Assembly (NCBI GenBank): GCA_012799155.1
Contig: JAAZLV010000167.1
Coordinates: 1-13,709 of the forward strand
DNA length: 13,709 nucleotides
DNA from: Bacteroidales bacterium
GTDB lineage: Bacteria > Bacteroidota > Bacteroidia > Bacteroidales > Dysgonomonadaceae
Direction of reading: 5' to 3'
The position numbers and the translations under genes are program-made. This document shows positions 7,901 through 13,709 of the stretch, one piece after another (position 1 is the stretch's first letter; each line of letters opens with the position of its first letter). The notes below the pieces were generated by a model. That model made no database searches. It had not been told where the DNA came from and was given only the letters and a program-made list of their open reading frames with translations.

Positions 7901-9503
7901 CAAAACAAGACACTCCATACCCGGCATCTCACTCATCTCTCCACCTCCACACCATGACATCTACTCGATAGAAGACCTGGCGCAACTCATCTTCGACCTT
8001 CGCAACGTGAACCCGCAGGCGGTCATCAGTGTAAAGCTGGTATCGGAGAGCGGTGTGGGCACCATCGCTGCCGGCGTGGCCAAGGCGAAGGCCGACTTGA
8101 TAGTGATCAGCGGTGCCGAGGGAGGAACCGGTGCCAGCCCTTCTAGCTCTATCAAGCATGCAGGCCTCCCGCTAGAAATAGGTCTGGCCGAAACACAGCA
8201 GACGCTGGTGATCAATAACCTGCGCGGCATGGTGACCCTGCAGACCGACGGCCAACTGAAGACGGGACACGACATTGTAGTGGCCGCGATGCTGGGTGCC
8301 GAGGAGTATGGTTTCGCTACCAGCGCACTGATCGTTCTCGGTTGTGTGATGATGCGCAAGTGCCATCTCAACACCTGTCCGGTGGGGGTTGCCACACAGG
8401 ATGTGGAATTGCGCAAGCGGTTCGTGGGGAGGTATGAGTACCTTGTCAACTACTTCCGCTTCCTGGCAGAGGATGTGCGTGAGCAGCTGGCGGAGATGGG
8501 ATTCCGCTCCCTCGACGAAATCGTGGGAAGGGCTGATCTGCTGCAACGGAAGCATTATCCCGATCATCCCAAGTCGGAGAAGATTGATCTTTCACGGATT
8601 ATCTTCTTCCCGCGGGAGGCGTCACACAATGCCATCCGCAAAGTAGGTAGCCGGCATCAACTGCCGGAGGAGATCACTGACAGGAGACTGCTTTCAGAAG
8701 CCCTTCCGGCGATCGAGTTCAGTAAGCCATTGGGCATCAAATCGAAGATACACAACACAGACCGTACCACCGGCGCGCTACTTTCGGGCGAGATTGCCCG
8801 CCGTTACGGACATGAGGGGCTGCCCGACCACACCCTCTCCGTCTGGTTCGAAGGATCTGCAGGTCAAAGTTTCGGCGCTTTCCTGGTGAAGGGGGTTACC
8901 TTCTATCTGCACGGTGACACCAACGACTACCTGGGCAAAGGGTTGTCGGGCGGTCAGATTGTTGTGACACCCCCTCGGGGCAGTACCCTCAAGGCCGAAG
9001 AGAACATCATCTGCGGAAACACCACCCTCTATGGTGCCACCTCCGGTGCAGTCTACATCAACGGAGTGGCGGGTGAACGCTTCTGCGTGCGCAACTCGGG
9101 AGCCCTCGCCGTGGTGGAGGGTGCCGGTGACCATTGCTGTGAGTACATGACCGGTGGCTGCGTAGTGGTTCTGGGGCGGGTGGGTCGAAACTTCGCAGCG
9201 GGCATGAGCGGTGGCGTAGCCTACGTGCTCGATTTGGAGGGCAATTTCGACTATCACTGCAACATGGAGATGGTAGAGCTTTCACTTGTAGAGGAGCTCT
9301 CCGACATCCGAGAGTTGAAAGAGATGATCGAGAGACACCATCAATACACCAATAGCGATTATGCCGGGCGCATTCTGGCAGAATGGAATTTTTACCAGGA
9401 GAAGTTCATCAAGGTGACCCCCATCGAATACAAGAAGGTATTGCAGGAGCGCAAGATTGCAGAGCTGGAACGGAAGATCGCAGTGGTGGAGAGAGATTAT
9501 TAA
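4968..9503 (+). CDS. gltB: Glutamate synthase large (alpha) subunit
   Basis: GltB hydrolyses glutamine and channels the ammonia to a flavin site, where 2-oxoglutarate becomes glutamate. I chose the ATG at 4968 (1511 residues) over an in-frame GTG at 4923. The latter would add 15 hydrophobic or basic residues not typical of the family, while the ATG leaves a 28-residue propeptide before Cys29 in HDACGVG, the usual N-terminal nucleophile after cleavage. The glutaminase domain (about 29-430) shows HSRFSTNT from residue 233 and HNGEINT from residue 255. A central domain follows. The FMN-binding synthase domain (about 830-1220) has GEGGED at 909-914, a PPPHHDIYS motif and AEGGTGASP. Cys1126, Cys1132 and Cys1137 (CPVG) bind the 3Fe-4S cluster. 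A glycine-rich beta-helix domain fills about 1270-1470. The length is normal and no lesion is seen. gltD follows after 38 bases. Confidence 0.97.
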   Translation: MKQQENIFRQLSKTQQQSLYSFDNEHDACGVGIVMTLTGEKSHDIVEKGMQVLENMVHRGAESADKVTGDGAGILIQIPHEFILLQGIAVPEEGRYGTGLIFLPKEEKKRALCLQVVREVVASTGLTLIALRDLPVNSDCLGEIALSNEPHIVQIFLTGSGSREELERKLYLTRKKIERTMLQSGLGEDREFYIVSLSTRQMIYKGMLSSHQLRSYFPDLSHPHFTSRVAMVHSRFSTNTFPTWDLAQPFRMVAHNGEINTIRGNRQWMQSRESVLSSPHFPEIEQLYPVIQAGMSDSASFDNALEFLVMTGKSLPHAMAMMVPESFNDKNPISDGLKAFYEYHSMLMEPWDGPATLLFSDGRYAGGMLDRNGLRPARYTITHDGMLILASETGTLEIEGTNIKERGRLKPGKMMMVDTHTGHIYRDQELKEELASAYPYRQWLDSNCLRLEEIASGRKVNNEVVNRELLLKAFGYSTEDLEMLIKPMAMEGKEPVSSMGNDATPAAFSDKPQRLFNYFRQQFAQVTNPPIDPIREELVMSLTGYIGAIHQNLLQEIPELSPIVRIKSPILTNTQIDILNNLRYKGFSAAAIPMLFKAEEGHEGLHRALDTLCRSVEQAVDEGKHFIVLSDRGVDESHAPIPSLLATSAVHLYLVERRKRMQIDIVVESAEPREVMHFALLFGFGANAVNPYLVFAELAQQVKTGSLQLDFDTAKKNYIQAINKGLLKVLSKMGNSTLRSYRGAHIFEALGISASLLDRYFRGISSKIGGIGLEEVAQEVLQPHREAFFQEMNEPFRLVNTGQYAYRVEGEYHAWNPETVARLQIATRTGNYALFKEYTRLVNEKEKPAFIRDMLEYKKVPIDISEVEPVEKIMKRFCTGAMSYGSISREAHEALAIAMNIIGGRSNTGEGGEDPARFLPQEDGLSRRSAIKQIASGRFGVTTEYLVNADELQIKIAQGAKPGEGGQLPGYKVDQIIAKTRHSIPGISLISPPPHHDIYSIEDLAQLIFDLRNVNPQAVISVKLVSESGVGTIAAGVAKAKADLIVISGAEGGTGASPSSSIKHAGLPLEIGLAETQQTLVINNLRGMVTLQTDGQLKTGHDIVVAAMLGAEEYGFATSALIVLGCVMMRKCHLNTCPVGVATQDVELRKRFVGRYEYLVNYFRFLAEDVREQLAEMGFRSLDEIVGRADLLQRKHYPDHPKSEKIDLSRIIFFPREASHNAIRKVGSRHQLPEEITDRRLLSEALPAIEFSKPLGIKSKIHNTDRTTGALLSGEIARRYGHEGLPDHTLSVWFEGSAGQSFGAFLVKGVTFYLHGDTNDYLGKGLSGGQIVVTPPRGSTLKAEENIICGNTTLYGATSGAVYINGVAGERFCVRNSGALAVVEGAGDHCCEYMTGGCVVVLGRVGRNFAAGMSGGVAYVLDLEGNFDYHCNMEMVELSLVEELSDIRELKEMIERHHQYTNSDYAGRILAEWNFYQEKFIKVTPIEYKKVLQERKIAELERKIAVVERDY

Positions 9504-9541
9504 CATGTTCCACAGCTAAGGAGCACAACAAAAAAAATTGT

Positions 9542-10975
9542 ATGGGAAATCCAAAAGCATTTATGACGACAGGCAGGAAAGTAGCCGGCTATCGTCCCGT
9601 GAGTGAACGAATATATGACCAGGCAGAAGTGGAACAGACCCTCAATAGGGAAGACCGACGTGAACAGGCTTCCCGCTGCATGGACTGCGGTATCCCCTTC
9701 TGTCACTGGGCCTGCCCCCTGGGCAATAAGATGCCTGAGTGGCAGGATCACATTTACAAGGGTGAGTGGAAGAAAGGAGTGGAAGTGTTGCACGAGACCA
9801 ATAACTTCCCGGAATTCACCGGTCGCGTCTGCCCTGCTCCCTGTGAAAAGTCGTGTGTACTGGCACTGCACGAAGCACCGGTCACCATCCGCGAGAACGA
9901 AGCCTCGGTAACCGAGGTGGCATTCGCGGAGGGGATGATCAAGGCACTGCCACCGAAACAACGCACCGGCAAAAGGGTGGCTGTAATCGGCTCGGGGCCT
10001 GCGGGACTGGCTGCGGCACAACAGCTGAACCGCAAAGGACACAGCGTCACCGTATATGAACGCGATAAAAGCCCGGGAGGACTGCTCCGCTACGGCATCC
10101 CCAACTTCAAGCTGAGCAAGAAGGTAATCGACCGACGGCTGGCACTACTTCGCGAAGAGGGGATTGCCTTCGTGACCGGCACCGAGATCGGAAAGGATAT
10201 CCCTGGAAAAGAGATCATGGAGCAGTATGATGCTGTATGCCTGGCCGTGGGAGCCGGCAAACCGAGGGACATCACCCCTAAGGGACGCGACCTGAAAGGA
10301 ATTCACTTCGCGATGGAGTATCTCTCGCAACAGATCCGTCACCTTCAGGGAGAGACAGCAGCTAACGAGGAGCGTATCAATGCAGCCGGGAAGCATGTGC
10401 TGGTGATCGGCGGCGGCGACACCGGTTCTGACTGCGTGGGTACAGCCATACGGCAGGGCGCACTGAGCGTCACACAGATCGAGATCATGCCCCAGCCACC
10501 GATGGGTCACAATCCTGTTACTCCCTGGCCCAACCCCTATCCGCAGGTATTGAAGACATCCTCCTCACACGAAGAGGGATGTCAACGACGCTGGCAGATC
10601 AATACGCTCGCTTTCCATGGAGATGGAGGAATGGTAAAAGAGGTCGATGTGGAAGAGATTAGATGGGAGAAAGATGCCAACAATCGTTTCACAATGGTCT
10701 CCTCCGGCAAAACTGAAACCATACGGGCAGAGCTGGTGCTGTTGGCACTCGGTTTTGTGCACCCGGTACAGGAGGGATTGCTCAACGAACTGGGGGTGGC
10801 ATACGATGTACGTGGCAACGTATCGGTAGGCAAGGATCACGCGAGCAGCGTTGCACGCGTTTTTGCCACAGGCGATGCCATGATGGGAGCCAGCCTGGTA
10901 GTGAAGGCAATTGCATCCGGGCGCAAGGTCGCCGAAGATATACACCGGATGCTGCAAAAGAGCGATAAAATATAA
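9542..10975 (+). CDS. gltD: Glutamate synthase small (beta) subunit, NADPH-dependent type
   Basis: GltD oxidises NAD(P)H and passes electrons through FAD and iron-sulphur clusters to GltB. I start it at the ATG at 9542 (477 residues). The frame is open further upstream into the gltB 3' end, but the sequence from MGNPKAFMTTGRK is the usual family N-terminus. Cluster cysteines are present: Cys46, Cys49, Cys54 and Cys58 (CMDCGIPFCHWACP), then Cys97, Cys101 and Cys105 (CPAPCEKSC). The FAD Rossmann loop GSGPAG is at 150-155, followed by a GGLLRYGIP segment. The NAD(P)H loop GGGDTG is at 290-295. The C-terminal ATGDAMMGASLVVKAI segment closes the FAD site. An AAGGAG at 9518-9523 lies 18 bases before the ATG, too far for a normal Shine-Dalgarno. 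The close spacing makes one transcript with gltB very likely. The length and motifs fit GltD better than related dihydropyrimidine dehydrogenase or NfnB subunits. Confidence 0.96.
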   Translation: MGNPKAFMTTGRKVAGYRPVSERIYDQAEVEQTLNREDRREQASRCMDCGIPFCHWACPLGNKMPEWQDHIYKGEWKKGVEVLHETNNFPEFTGRVCPAPCEKSCVLALHEAPVTIRENEASVTEVAFAEGMIKALPPKQRTGKRVAVIGSGPAGLAAAQQLNRKGHSVTVYERDKSPGGLLRYGIPNFKLSKKVIDRRLALLREEGIAFVTGTEIGKDIPGKEIMEQYDAVCLAVGAGKPRDITPKGRDLKGIHFAMEYLSQQIRHLQGETAANEERINAAGKHVLVIGGGDTGSDCVGTAIRQGALSVTQIEIMPQPPMGHNPVTPWPNPYPQVLKTSSSHEEGCQRRWQINTLAFHGDGGMVKEVDVEEIRWEKDANNRFTMVSSGKTETIRAELVLLALGFVHPVQEGLLNELGVAYDVRGNVSVGKDHASSVARVFATGDAMMGASLVVKAIASGRKVAEDIHRMLQKSDKI

Positions 10976-10992
10976 GCAGTAAACATTAATTG

Positions 10993-11069
10993 TTCTTGGC
11001 TCTTGGTTTAGACACTTCGAACCGGGAATTTCGAACAAAAAACATTGAAGCAGGAACTTCGAACGAATT
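10993..11069. repeat. Degenerate heptanucleotide repeat array between gltD and asnB
   Basis: The gap reads in consecutive 7-base steps. TTCTTGG and CTCTTGG (10993-11006) come first, then TTTAGAC. From 11014 the units are ACTTCGA, ACCGGGA, ATTTCGA, ACAAAAA, ACATTGA, AGCAGGA, ACTTCGA and ACGAATT. TTCGAAC recurs at 11016, 11030 and 11058, that is at 14 and 28 bases, both multiples of seven. The ACTTCGA-like units and the TTCTTGG-like units are two different families. I recall similar 7-base arrays in intergenic DNA of Bacteroidales, but I cannot check this here. It lies wholly outside the coding frames. The function is unknown. Confidence 0.6.
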
Positions 11070-11092
11070 AACGAATCAGCCAATCAACTATT

Positions 11093-12772
11093 ATGTGTGG
11101 AATCGTATGTACTTTCAATATAAAGAGAGAAGAAGAGCAGTTGCGGTCGCAACTGCTAGAGATGTCGAAAAAGGTGCGTCACAGGGGACCCGACTGGTCG
11201 GGCATCTACAGCTGCAACCAGGCCCTCATGGCTCATGAGCGACTGGCCATAGTCGATCCTGCTTCCGGGAAGCAGCCACTGGTTAGCAGCGACGGCAACC
11301 TGATACTGGCAGTGAACGGTGAGATCTACAACCACCGGGAGATCCGCAAGCGGTATGAGGGGAGTTACAACTTCAAGACGCAGTCGGACTGTGAGGTGAT
11401 CCTGGCACTCTACAGTGAGATGGGTCCCCATTTTCTGGAGGAACTGAACGGCATCTTCGCTTTTGCCCTCTACGACCGCGAGAAGGGAACCTTCCTGATT
11501 GGCCGCGACCATATCGGTATCATTCCACTCTACCAGGGGTGGGATCGCGACGGTGCCTACTGGGTGGCTTCGGAGTTGAAAGCACTTGAGGGTTACTGCA
11601 GCATCATCGAAGAGTTCCCCCCCGCGCATTACTATTACAGTGCCGATGAGGGATTGACAGAGTGGTATCGGCGAGAATGGCGCGACTACGATGCCGTAAA
11701 AGATTACCCTTCGGATGTCAATCAACTGAGAGAGGCTCTGGAGGCTGCCGTGCAGCGGCAACTGATGAGCGATGTACCCTATGGGGTACTGCTCTCCGGG
11801 GGACTCGATTCCTCCATTATCTCTGCCGTAGCCAAGCGGTACGCTGCCAGGCGGATCGAGAGTGATAACCGGGAGGAAGCCTGGTGGCCACAACTACACT
11901 CTTTCGCCATCGGCCTGAAAGGATCACCCGACTTGGCGGCGGCCAGGAAGGTGGCAAACCATATCGGGTCGGTACACCATGAGCTGGAGTACACCATTCG
12001 TGAGGGACTGGATGCCATCCGTGATGTGATCTACCACATCGAGACCTACGATGTGACCACCGTACGAGCCAGCACCCCGATGTACCTGATTGCGCGTTTC
12101 ATCAAGTCGATGGGAGTGAAGATGGTGCTCTCGGGCGAGGGTGCCGATGAGATCTTCGGCGGCTACCTCTACTTTCACAAGGCACCCAATGCGGAGGAGT
12201 TTCACAAGGAAACGGTGCGCAAGCTGGACAAGTTGCATCAGTACGACTGCCTTCGCGCCAACAAGTCGCTCGCAGCCTGGGGTGTTGAGGGACGCGTACC
12301 CTTTCTCGACAAGGAGTTTCTCGACGTGGCGATGCGTCTCAACCCGAAGGATAAGATGGCCGGAAATGGTAAAATTGAAAAGTACATCCTCCGGGAAGCG
12401 TTTGCCGACTACCTGCCCGAAGAAGTGGCTTGGCGACAGAAAGAACAGTTCTCCGACGGAGTAGGTTATGGCTGGATCGACACGTTGAAAGAGATCGCCA
12501 ACCGTGAGGTAAGCGATGAACAGATGCGGAATGTACACTACCGCTTTCCCATCAACCCGCCATTGAGCAAGGAGGAGTATCTCTACCGCTCCATCTTCAC
12601 GGAACTGTTTCCATCCGACAGTGCCGCCCGCTGTGTACCATCGGTGCCATCAGTAGCCTGTAGCACACCCGTAGCGTTGGAATGGGACGAAGCATTCCGT
12701 AAAAATGCAGATCCATCAGGCAGAGTGGTGTCATCTGTACACATAAATCCATCAACAAATGTTGTTATTTGA
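11093..12772 (+). CDS. asnB: Asparagine synthetase B, glutamine-hydrolysing
   Basis: This is a cytoplasmic enzyme making asparagine from aspartate, glutamine and ATP. The 559-residue length is close to E. coli AsnB (554). Met-Cys at the N-terminus (MCGIVC) provides the Cys2 nucleophile of the class II glutaminase domain. That domain (about 1-195) includes RHRGPD, HERLAIVDP and AVNGEIYNH. The synthetase domain carries the PP-loop SGGLDSS at 235-241 and SGEGADEIFGGY near residue 346. The C-terminal segment SAARCVPSVPSVACSTPVALEWDEAF matches the AsnB tail and ends in a short extra NPSTNVVI stretch. The start at 11093 is fixed by the required Cys2, and an upstream frame at 10990 is spurious. It lies 117 bases after gltD across a repeat and may share its transcript. 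It consumes the glutamine that GlnN makes. The last codons overlap a terminator stem and the -33 element of the next gene. Confidence 0.96.
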   Translation: MCGIVCTFNIKREEEQLRSQLLEMSKKVRHRGPDWSGIYSCNQALMAHERLAIVDPASGKQPLVSSDGNLILAVNGEIYNHREIRKRYEGSYNFKTQSDCEVILALYSEMGPHFLEELNGIFAFALYDREKGTFLIGRDHIGIIPLYQGWDRDGAYWVASELKALEGYCSIIEEFPPAHYYYSADEGLTEWYRREWRDYDAVKDYPSDVNQLREALEAAVQRQLMSDVPYGVLLSGGLDSSIISAVAKRYAARRIESDNREEAWWPQLHSFAIGLKGSPDLAAARKVANHIGSVHHELEYTIREGLDAIRDVIYHIETYDVTTVRASTPMYLIARFIKSMGVKMVLSGEGADEIFGGYLYFHKAPNAEEFHKETVRKLDKLHQYDCLRANKSLAAWGVEGRVPFLDKEFLDVAMRLNPKDKMAGNGKIEKYILREAFADYLPEEVAWRQKEQFSDGVGYGWIDTLKEIANREVSDEQMRNVHYRFPINPPLSKEEYLYRSIFTELFPSDSAARCVPSVPSVACSTPVALEWDEAFRKNADPSGRVVSSVHINPSTNVVI

Positions 12773-12780
12773 TTTTTTTT
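12745..12780 (+). terminator. Probable intrinsic terminator overlapping the asnB stop codon
   Basis: AAAT (12745-12748) and CAAC (12753-12756) can pair with ATTT (12767-12770) and GTTG (12761-12764). This gives an interrupted hairpin around an AAAT loop. Eight T residues follow at 12773-12780. The stem is weak and imperfect and lies within the last nine codons of asnB, but the long T run directly after the stop codon supports termination. Confidence 0.5.
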
Positions 12781-12790
12781 CCTAACTTTG
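12762..12790 (+). promoter_or_regulatory. Bacteroidota-type promoter of the downstream symporter gene
   Basis: TAACTTTG at 12783-12790 matches the -7 consensus TAnnTTTG exactly. A TTG at 12762-12764 lies 18 bases upstream, the same spacing as in the glnN promoter. Transcription should start near 12796, about 63 bases before the ATG at 12859. The -33 element lies inside the asnB coding sequence and in the terminator stem. The T run forms the spacer. Confidence 0.65.
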
Positions 12791-12858
12791 GCCACTCAAT
12801 GACCATAGTTTTTTAGTAGAAACACAATAAATCGTAATACAATCAAATTTCAACTGCA

Positions 12859-13709
12859 ATGAATAATTCTGGATTTCAGACGATTGACTTTGTCATTGTC
12901 GGGATTTACATGGTACTTCTTGTCAGTTTGGGTCTTTTTCTTTCCCGAAATAAAAAAGGGGAGCAAAAGACTGCAAACGACTATTTCCTGGCTGGCAACA
13001 AGCTAACCTGGTGGGCTGTGGGCGCTTCACTGATCGCAGCCAACATCTCTGCCGAGCAGTTTATCGGCATGTCGGGTTCCGGTTATAAGATCGGAATCTG
13101 TGTGGCAGCCTACGAGATCATGGCTGCGGTAACCCTTATCATCGTAGCCAAGTTCCTGCTGCCGGTGATGTTGAAACGACACATCTACACCATCCCCCAG
13201 TTCCTGAGGGAACGTTACAACGATGGTGTAGGTATGGCCTTCTCAGTGTTCTGGCTCTTCCTCTACATCTTCGTCAACCTCACCTCTGTGGCGTGGCTCG
13301 GATCCATTGCCATTGAGCAGATTCTCGGACTGGAAGGGTATCGCATGCAAATCGTATTGATATTATTCATCATCGCCGGTATCTACTCTATCTACGGAGG
13401 TCTGGCGTCAGTAGCCTGGACCGATGTGCTGCAGGTCGTCTTCCTGATCGGAGGCGGTCTGGTCACAGCTTACTTTGCGCTTGAAGCCGTATCGGGTGAA
13501 GGCAAGGGTGCTTTGGAAGGGATGTCCATCATCTTCGAGAAACTGAAAAGCATCCCCAACGACACCCACTTCAACCTGATCGTGGATAAATCGAAATCGC
13601 CCGATGCGTTCCGTGACCTACCCGGCATCGCTGCCATCGTGGGAGGTGTTTGGCTCACCAACATTGGTTACTGGGGTTTCAACCAGTACATCATTCAGAA
13701 AGGACTTGC
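12859..13709 (+). CDS. Sodium/solute symporter, SSS family, vSGLT-like (3' end outside window)
   Basis: The frame is open from the ATG at 12859 to the window edge: 283 complete codons plus two bases, with no stop. It encodes an inner-membrane Na+-coupled transporter, probably for a sugar. After a first hydrophobic helix (about 9-29) comes the family core WWAVGASLIAANISAEQF at residues 51-68. Later signatures are TIPQFLRERYN (111-121), YSIYGGLASVAWTDVLQ (176-192) and YWGFNQYIIQ (271-280). From memory of Vibrio SGLT, its sugar-binding Asn64, Gln69, Glu88 and Asn260 appear to correspond to Asn62, Gln67, Glu86 and Asn275 here, while the Ser91 position is Ala89. The shift at the last site implies an insertion of about 17 residues in the polar loop around 212-255. 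The full gene should be roughly 500-600 codons. A hexose or sugar acid is the likely substrate, but SSS members also carry other solutes. It has its own promoter. Confidence 0.88.
   Translation, partial: MNNSGFQTIDFVIVGIYMVLLVSLGLFLSRNKKGEQKTANDYFLAGNKLTWWAVGASLIAANISAEQFIGMSGSGYKIGICVAAYEIMAAVTLIIVAKFLLPVMLKRHIYTIPQFLRERYNDGVGMAFSVFWLFLYIFVNLTSVAWLGSIAIEQILGLEGYRMQIVLILFIIAGIYSIYGGLASVAWTDVLQVVFLIGGGLVTAYFALEAVSGEGKGALEGMSIIFEKLKSIPNDTHFNLIVDKSKSPDAFRDLPGIAAIVGGVWLTNIGYWGFNQYIIQKGL

Noticed and set aside
9518..9523. AAGGAG as the gltD ribosome binding site
   Set aside because: It is 18 bases from the ATG, too far for normal function, and Bacteroidota genes rarely depend on Shine-Dalgarno pairing.
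9383..9541. Upstream extension of gltD into the gltB 3' end
   Set aside because: The extra 53 codons overlap gltB coding sequence in another frame and look random. The ATG at 9542 gives the typical GltD N-terminus and length.
10990..11238. 82-codon open frame spanning the gltD-asnB gap
   Set aside because: It runs through the heptamer repeat and then out of frame into asnB. No coding signal is seen.
11156..11893. 245-codon antisense open frame within asnB
   Set aside because: It is opposite the glutaminase domain and PP-loop of asnB, which are clearly coding on the + strand. There are no motifs and no regulatory signals.

Overview
The window looks like a chromosomal segment of a Bacteroidota bacterium, most likely order Bacteroidales (for example Dysgonomonadaceae or a relative). 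The lineage call is an inference from four things: a large type III glutamine synthetase, a split Ccs1/CcsA haem-lyase pair behind a nitrite reductase, two good matches to the Bacteroidota promoter consensus (TTG/TTTG then TAnnTTTG), and start codons mostly without Shine-Dalgarno sequences. All genes lie on the + strand and coding density is high. I see no mobile element, CRISPR array, tRNA or rRNA.

Layout. (1) 1-2337, a nitrite-ammonification and cytochrome c maturation operon: the 3' end of a probable nrfA (ammonia-forming cytochrome c nitrite reductase), then a ResB/Ccs1-like gene and ccsA, which overlap by ATGA. (2) 2338-2668, a 331-base regulatory gap holding a 9-bp inverted repeat, a likely terminator, an array of ATGT plus T-tract units spaced about 20 bp, and a clear promoter. 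(3) 2669-10975, the GS-GOGAT core: glnN (type III glutamine synthetase), gltB and gltD (large and small glutamate synthase subunits). (4) 10976-11092, a gap filled largely by a degenerate heptanucleotide repeat. (5) 11093-12772, asnB, a glutamine-dependent asparagine synthetase. (6) 12773-13709, a terminator/promoter junction and the first 283 codons of a vSGLT-like sodium/solute symporter, cut by the window end.

The genes make a coherent nitrogen pathway. NrfA reduces nitrite to ammonium, with Ccs1/CcsA attaching its haems. GlnN fixes ammonium into glutamine, GltBD turns glutamine plus 2-oxoglutarate into two glutamates, and AsnB uses glutamine to make asparagine. The symporter is probably a separate transcription unit. 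The enzymes are standard and intact. I did not find a new multi-gene system. The least explained parts are noncoding: the phased array upstream of glnN, the heptamer repeat upstream of asnB, and the overlapping terminator and promoter at the end of asnB.
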